The notes beneath the pieces are model-generated. The model made no database searches, had not been told where the DNA came from, and saw nothing but the letters and a program-made list of their open reading frames with translations. Below are positions 63,211-64,000 of a stretch of DNA of 64,000 nucleotides, piece after piece. The stretch comes from Calothrix sp. 336/3 (lineage in GTDB: Bacteria > Cyanobacteriota > Cyanobacteriia > Cyanobacteriales > Nostocaceae): NCBI RefSeq assembly GCF_000734895.2, contig NZ_CP011382.1, positions 3,388,700-3,452,699 of the forward strand, given 5' to 3'. The translations under genes were made by a program, and so were the position numbers. How positions within the stretch are numbered: the stretch's first letter is position 1; each line of letters begins with the position of its first letter.

Positions 63211-64000
63211 TTAGGGAGAATTGGCAATTGAGTTGGAAGATGTCTGTTGTGTGAGTTGCTCTCCATAGCTGGCGAGGATGTGCTGTATATTTACCTGATG
63301 CTCTGGGTAAATCTGCGGAATATCTGAACAGGGATTGATGATGAGTTCACCGATGGTATTGTTCGCTCTTTCGTTAATATGGTCTATAAGAAGATTGGGC
63401 ATAGTGATATGCTCTTCTGCGATGCGCTTCAAAGTGGGGTAGGGATTATCTTGTTGGTAGATAGCTTGAATAATTTCTAATTCATATTTTTCTAGCTGGG
63501 AGGAAAATATCTGCCATTCTTGAGGGATATTTTCTGTATATGTATATTGTTTGGGCTGTTTTGTCTCTAAATCAATGGCATCTAGTAAGTCGGTAAAGGG
63601 AAACAATTCCCCATCATCTTCGCCGTTGGCAATATCAAATTGATTTGATGCGTCGTGATTAACTGTATCGATTTGTTGTAGAAGTTCCCAAACTTGATTT
63701 TGTAGTTGATCGCGCTCTGTTTGTAAGAGGGTAATTTGTCCTTGCAGTAGCCCTAGCTGTTGCTTTTGTTCGATAATTTGTGCTTCCAGGGAGACTAAAT
63801 TTGCTTCAGCACTATCTTTTGCGGATGTCTTATCGATGAGAACTTGATTACGCTTTTTCTCTTCTGTTTCTAATCCTTGAATTTGTAATCTTAATTCATA
63901 TAATTTTTCTTCTAATTGGGGCTTTAACCTTTCGAGTAAAGTAATATTACTTTCTAAGCCCTGTTTTTGTTGTTGTAATTCTGATATTTGATTTTGTAAT
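63211..64000 (-). CDS. Coiled-coil/TerB-C-like protein (5' end outside the window)
   Basis: The frame is open from the right edge, so the N-terminus is missing (263 residues visible). About 130 residues of coiled coil come first (LQNQISELQQQKQGLESNIT; EKKRNQVLIDKTSAKD; LQTERDQLQNQVWELLQQID). A C-terminal domain follows (GELFPFTDLLDAIDLETKQP and LLIDHINERANNTIGELIINP, then IYPEH), which resembles TerB-C of tellurite-resistance-related proteins. It lies 217 bp upstream of the ATPase gene on the same strand and is presumably the first component of the operon. The TerB-N part, if present, is beyond 64000. Confidence 0.75.
   Translation of the reverse strand, partial: LQNQISELQQQKQGLESNITLLERLKPQLEEKLYELRLQIQGLETEEKKRNQVLIDKTSAKDSAEANLVSLEAQIIEQKQQLGLLQGQITLLQTERDQLQNQVWELLQQIDTVNHDASNQFDIANGEDDGELFPFTDLLDAIDLETKQPKQYTYTENIPQEWQIFSSQLEKYELEIIQAIYQQDNPYPTLKRIAEEHITMPNLLIDHINERANNTIGELIINPCSDIPQIYPEHQVNIQHILASYGEQLTQQTSSNSIANSP

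Overview
The window looks like chromosomal DNA of a filamentous, probably heterocyst-forming (Nostocales-type) cyanobacterium. HIP1 octamers (GCGATCGC) occur throughout. Photosynthesis genes include a PsaK subunit, a phylloquinone (vitamin K1) gene set, and the plastid-type families Ycf35 (DUF1257) and Ycf55 (DUF3685). Other signs are a FurC-like regulator, many pentapeptide-repeat proteins, heptanucleotide STRR repeats and palindromic interspersed repeats. Assignment below order level is not possible from the sequence alone.

Layout. 0.1-1.3 kb: DUF2997-Ycf35-ferredoxin operon. 1.9-7.3 kb: FurC-like regulator, a large NACHT NTPase with pentapeptide repeats, and a DUF3685 protein. 7.3-8.2 kb: a decayed ParE/RelE-type toxin beside an intact DUF433/DUF5615 toxin-antitoxin pair. 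8.7-11.1 kb: sufE-hydrolase-cobW. 11.4-15.4 kb: a secretion cassette with different codon use, consisting of two tandem genes with almost identical double-glycine leaders and diverged cores, a C39-peptidase ABC transporter and a very short HlyD-like protein. 15.8-22.5 kb: psaK, a small secreted Cys-rich protein, a full-length HlyD, ilvD and two pentapeptide proteins. 22.6-24.7 kb: a second DUF433/DUF5615 pair whose toxin is split by a complete IS4-type element with clear ends and a 9-bp target duplication. 25-33.4 kb: pentapeptide protein, lipid kinase, hemC, glgA, hisC, esterase, gor. 33.7-38.3 kb: TrkA-type channel protein, then an APH-type kinase followed by a HopA1-family protein. 38.4-43.9 kb: phylloquinone genes (DHNA-CoA thioesterase, menE, menC, menA, menF), with menH at 52.7 kb. 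44-59 kb: typA, prs, a Ser/Thr kinase, a sugar-binding lipoprotein, a CsoR/InrS-like repressor, a Deg/Hho protease, hslO and a long helical-repeat membrane protein. 59.5-64 kb: a helicase, a DUF2791 P-loop ATPase and a truncated coiled-coil/TerB-C-like protein, resembling a Shango/BREX-like anti-phage operon that runs off the window edge.

The most interesting points are: (1) the conserved-leader/variable-core secreted protein pair with its own C39 exporter and reduced adaptor; (2) the APH-kinase + HopA1 pair, whose families together dehydrate Ser/Thr in thioviridamide-type and class V lanthipeptide pathways, here with no recognisable precursor or cyclase and with a perfect 15-bp inverted repeat between the genes; (3) the TerB/ATPase/helicase operon; (4) the NACHT protein; and (5) the IS-split toxin. 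Start codons are my choice from Shine-Dalgarno-like sequence, overlaps and family N-termini. Family names come from motif recognition, not from a database search.
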